Of a stretch of 17,737 bases of DNA, positions 15,425 through 17,737 are shown one piece after another. Both the position numbers and the translations under genes were made by a program. Source of the DNA: JAQVEM01 sp034660395. GTDB lineage: Bacteria > Actinomycetota > Humimicrobiia > Humimicrobiales > Humimicrobiaceae. How positions within the stretch are numbered: position 1 is the first letter of the stretch; every line of letters starts with the position of its first letter. The DNA lies in the NCBI GenBank assembly GCA_034660395.1, contig JAYEJA010000050.1, positions 1 to 17,737 on the forward strand, written 5' to 3'. The notes beneath the pieces were generated by a model. The model saw nothing but the letters and a program-made list of their open reading frames with translations, had not been told where the DNA came from and did not search any database.

Positions 15425-16135
15425 TTATTTATCAAAAATAGCGCTGTATTCTTTAATTATATTAACCCCGCTGCTTGTCCCCAGCCTTGTCGCACCTGCG
15501 TCTATAAGCGCCTGCGCATCTCCAAAGACTCTTATTCCTCCTGATGCCTTAACGCCGATATTTCTGGTTACAACTTCCCTTATCAATCTTATATCATCAA
15601 GCTCAACGCCTTTAACGCCAAATCCTGTAGATGTTTTTACAAAATCAACACCTGACTTTTCAATAATGGAGCAAACTTTTCTAACTTCATCCTTGGTTAA
15701 TATCGCAGTCTCTATTATAACCTTGATGTTGATATGCTTGTTATACTCTGCTATCTGCTCGCGCCTTATGACATTTACCACTATTTTTATTTCCCTTTCC
15801 ACATAATCATAATTTCCGCCCTTGACCGCTCCCAGATTTATAACCATATCAAGCTCATCCGCTCCCTTTCTTACATTATCCCTTGCCTCAAATACCTTTG
15901 TCTCTATGGTATTTGCCCCGAGGGGATAACCGACAACGGAACAGACCTTTACATCGCTCTCGTTAAGTATTTCCTTTGCCTGCGTTACAAAGGCGGGATT
16001 AATGCATACTGCAGCAAAGTGATACTTTTTAGCATTTACACAAAGATCCTTTATCTCCTTTGAAGTTGCAACAGGATTAAGCAAGGTTTGGTCAATTGTT
16101 TTTGCTAGCTGTTCTTTAGTTAACGTTTTTACCAC
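15425..16135 (-). CDS. deoC: Deoxyribose-phosphate aldolase
   Basis: A 236-residue class I aldolase that splits 2-deoxyribose-5-phosphate to glyceraldehyde-3-phosphate and acetaldehyde in deoxynucleoside breakdown. The Schiff-base lysine is K167 in VDFVKTSTGFG; the proton-relay residues D96 (ADELDMVINLG) and K196 (GVKASGGIR) are present; and the phosphate-binding end GTSSG is intact. Length is normal. The start is GTG, with AAAGGG three bases upstream. It lies between era and recO, genes with no metabolic link to it, which is not the usual arrangement with other deo genes. No other nucleoside-catabolism gene is in the window. Confidence 0.97.
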   Translation of the reverse strand: MVKTLTKEQLAKTIDQTLLNPVATSKEIKDLCVNAKKYHFAAVCINPAFVTQAKEILNESDVKVCSVVGYPLGANTIETKVFEARDNVRKGADELDMVINLGAVKGGNYDYVEREIKIVVNVIRREQIAEYNKHINIKVIIETAILTKDEVRKVCSIIEKSGVDFVKTSTGFGVKGVELDDIRLIREVVTRNIGVKASGGIRVFGDAQALIDAGATRLGTSSGVNIIKEYSAIFDK

Positions 16136-16258
16136 CAGCCCTTTCGTTACACAAACTTAATTTTTTATATATATTATATCCTTTCTGGTTTCTTCCGCTC
16201 TACTTTACCGCCGCCCGCTTCAATCATCATTTATTATCCCTATAACTTTTTATCATAG

Positions 16259-17161
16259 TCAGTAGCCAAACCTGTCAAGCAAGAGCTCGCTTTTTGTCCA
16301 GTTCTTCTCAACCTTCACCCATAAATGAAGAAAAACTTTTTTTTCCAGAAGGTCTTCAAGCTCATGCCTTGCCTCACTGCCGACCTTTTTAAGCATATCG
16401 CCAGATTTTCCAATTATTATCGCCTTCTGCGAGGTTTTCTCTGCATAAATATCACAGCCTATAACGGAAATACTCTTCCCTTCCCTGTTTCTTTTTTCCT
16501 CAAAACTGCTGACACTTACATTTATACTGTGGGGAAGCTCCTGCGATAGATTTTCAAACAATTTTTCCCTTACAATCTCCGAGACCATTTTCTCAAGAGG
16601 CTGGTCAGTTAGCCTATTTTTTTCAAAATACCTTGGACCATCAGGAAGCTTTTCTGTTAAAAATTCTAAAAATCTGTCAACATTTTCTCCGGTTACCGCA
16701 GAAATCTCAACCGTACGGTCAAAAAAGCTGTAATCTCTTAACTTTTCTTTCTCTTTCTCTATCCTTTTTCTGGAAACGATGTCTATTTTATTAAGCAGTA
16801 AAAATTTTGGTTTATTCTCTGATTTTATCTGTTCAAAAACGAAAAAATCGCCGCTGCCTATTCCGCCCGCCACATCTACAACCGCCACAATGATATCGGC
16901 ATCTTCAATTACTCCTGAAACAGTGTTGTTAAGGTGCTTTCCCATTAGATTTCTGGGTTTAAAAAAACCGGGACAGTCAATAAAAACCACCTGGGAGTTT
17001 TCGGTATTTAAAATACAATTAATTTTGCTCCTGGTAGTCTGCGCCTTTCCGGAAGTAATGGCCACTTTCCGGTTTACAATCCTATTAACCAGCGTGGACT
17101 TTCCCACGTTAGTCCTTCCTGCCAGACCGACAAATCCTGATTTAAAATTGGCACTTTTCAT
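16259..17161 (-). CDS. era: GTPase Era
   Basis: A 300-residue GTPase that binds 16S rRNA and helps assemble the 30S subunit. The GTP motifs are G1 GRTNVGKST (15-23), G3 DCPG (62-65), G4 NKID (124-127) and G5 SA near 154. A C-terminal KH domain has VIIGKSGDMLKKVGSEARHE and ends in VKVEKNW. The usual Era P-loop reads GRPNVGKS; here Thr replaces Pro, outside the nucleotide-contacting GxxxxGKS core. The start codon overlaps the stop of the upstream acetyltransferase gene as ATGA, so the two are translationally coupled. A 123-bp gap follows before deoC. Confidence 0.97.
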   Translation of the reverse strand: MKSANFKSGFVGLAGRTNVGKSTLVNRIVNRKVAITSGKAQTTRSKINCILNTENSQVVFIDCPGFFKPRNLMGKHLNNTVSGVIEDADIIVAVVDVAGGIGSGDFFVFEQIKSENKPKFLLLNKIDIVSRKRIEKEKEKLRDYSFFDRTVEISAVTGENVDRFLEFLTEKLPDGPRYFEKNRLTDQPLEKMVSEIVREKLFENLSQELPHSINVSVSSFEEKRNREGKSISVIGCDIYAEKTSQKAIIIGKSGDMLKKVGSEARHELEDLLEKKVFLHLWVKVEKNWTKSELLLDRFGY

Positions 17162-17628
17162 TTTAGTTTTAGACTCATTAAACTGCGGTCTACTCCCCTG
17201 CCGTACTCACTCTTCCTGAAACCAATTTCCCTGAACCCGGCTTCGCGGTAAATGTGTACCGCAGGCTTATTGTCCGGGTCAACTGTCAATTCCACTGTCC
17301 TGAAATTCTCATTTCTTAAAATATCAATGACCTTATCCAGGAGTTTTTTACCAATACCCCTGTCTCTGTATTCTCCATCAATATAAAAGGAATGTATAAA
17401 AGCAGATTTTTCTTTTTCCCAGTCCCTTATAATTTCGCACACGCCAATAATATCAGAATCCCCGTTACCGCTTACGGCTGCAATAAACTTGCCGTACCTT
17501 ATAATCACAGGAATAACCCATTGATTTATAGAGGATTCGCTCCCCATATTCTTCTTTTCCAGCTCTGCAATCCTCTCATTGAGCTTCCAGTCAAATTCTT
17601 TTATTTCCCTGTAAAAAATACTATCCAT
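17158..17628 (-). CDS. GNAT-family N-acetyltransferase
   Basis: A 156-residue GCN5-related acetyltransferase, using acetyl-CoA on an unknown amine. Motif A is AFIHSFYIDGEYRDRGIGKKLL (about 76-97), with the CoA pyrophosphate loop R88-D-R-G-I-G93. Motif B follows as VDPDNKPAVHIYREAGFRE (about 117-134). The first 40 residues are less conserved and hold a charged helix. The ATG is the first possible in-frame ATG, yet AGGA abuts it with only one or no spacer base, so the ribosome site is poorly placed. The gene leads the visible operon and overlaps era by four bases. Resemblance to RimI-type enzymes is only general. Confidence 0.88.
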   Translation of the reverse strand: MDSIFYREIKEFDWKLNERIAELEKKNMGSESSINQWVIPVIIRYGKFIAAVSGNGDSDIIGVCEIIRDWEKEKSAFIHSFYIDGEYRDRGIGKKLLDKVIDILRNENFRTVELTVDPDNKPAVHIYREAGFREIGFRKSEYGRGVDRSLMSLKLK

Positions 17629-17667
17629 TCCTAAAAAAATATTGATTTTTAAATTTATAGAAGAACA

Positions 17668-17697
17668 TTTCTACTTCCATTTTACATTACATGTCAA
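17668..17697 (-). promoter_or_regulatory. Possible promoter ahead of the acetyltransferase-era genes
   Basis: On the minus strand, a perfect -35 TTGACA (17697-17692) is followed after 18 bp by TAGAAA (17673-17668), a modest -10. The start of transcription would lie about 30 bases before the acetyltransferase ATG. Confidence 0.45.
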
Positions 17698-17737
17698 TAG
17701 TTAATGAGATATTATAAAGCTCCTGTTTTCATTTTTC

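Noticed and set aside
16136..16258. Separate promoter for deoC-recO from a GGATATAATA sequence in the era-deoC gap
   Set aside because: A -10-like TATAAT is present but no acceptable -35 at normal spacing was found, so it is not annotated.

Overview
The window is low-GC bacterial DNA with two parts. From about 5366 to the right end is a dense, single-direction block of conserved housekeeping genes, all on the minus strand. In transcription order these are a GNAT acetyltransferase, era, deoC, recO, glyQ, glyS, ppdK, dnaG, rpoD and tRNA-Asn(GTT). The backbone era-recO-glyQ-glyS-...-dnaG-rpoD is the order known from Firmicutes. The two-subunit glycyl-tRNA synthetase, the short primary sigma factor and a PPi-linked PPDK fit a Firmicutes-like or deep-branching uncultivated anaerobe. 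The sequence alone does not fix the phylum, because candidate phyla such as Atribacterota or low-GC actinobacterial lineages could share this order.

From 1 to about 5365, immediately downstream of the 3' end of tRNA-Asn, lies an AT-rich accessory region with genes on both strands. It holds a type II toxin-antitoxin pair (Phd/YefM-like antitoxin, RelE/ParE-like toxin) and an intact Fic-family AMPylase-like gene (4252-5307). It also holds a second, divergent Fic gene (952-4010) that is split by a complete 1999-bp insertion sequence (1380-3378). The insertion has a 577-aa DDE transposase, terminal inverted repeats and a CTAG target duplication. Removing it and one CTAG restores an uninterrupted 351-codon Fic reading frame. 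The break falls inside the catalytic motif HPFKDGNGRLSR.

The last 12 bases of tRNA-Asn plus 3 flanking bases recur exactly at 4109-4123, on the far side of the intact fic gene. A 9-base piece (TGGCTCCCC) recurs at 763-771, beside the toxin-antitoxin pair. This is what a tRNA-anchored integration hot spot with stacked small modules would look like: one fic gene per interval, then the toxin-antitoxin pair. No integrase is visible here, so a mobile origin is inferred.

The regulatory DNA in the accessory half is also notable. The toxin-antitoxin promoter has a 9+9 inverted repeat over its -10 box. Both fic genes have short tandem repeats with near-helical period directly upstream (3 x 10 bp and 3 x 11 bp). 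The intact fic gene has a promoter placed so that its mRNA would begin at or next to the ATG. In the core half, translation, replication priming, the primary sigma factor and central metabolism appear to be co-directionally expressed. A perfect 12-bp-stem hairpin lies between ppdK and dnaG.
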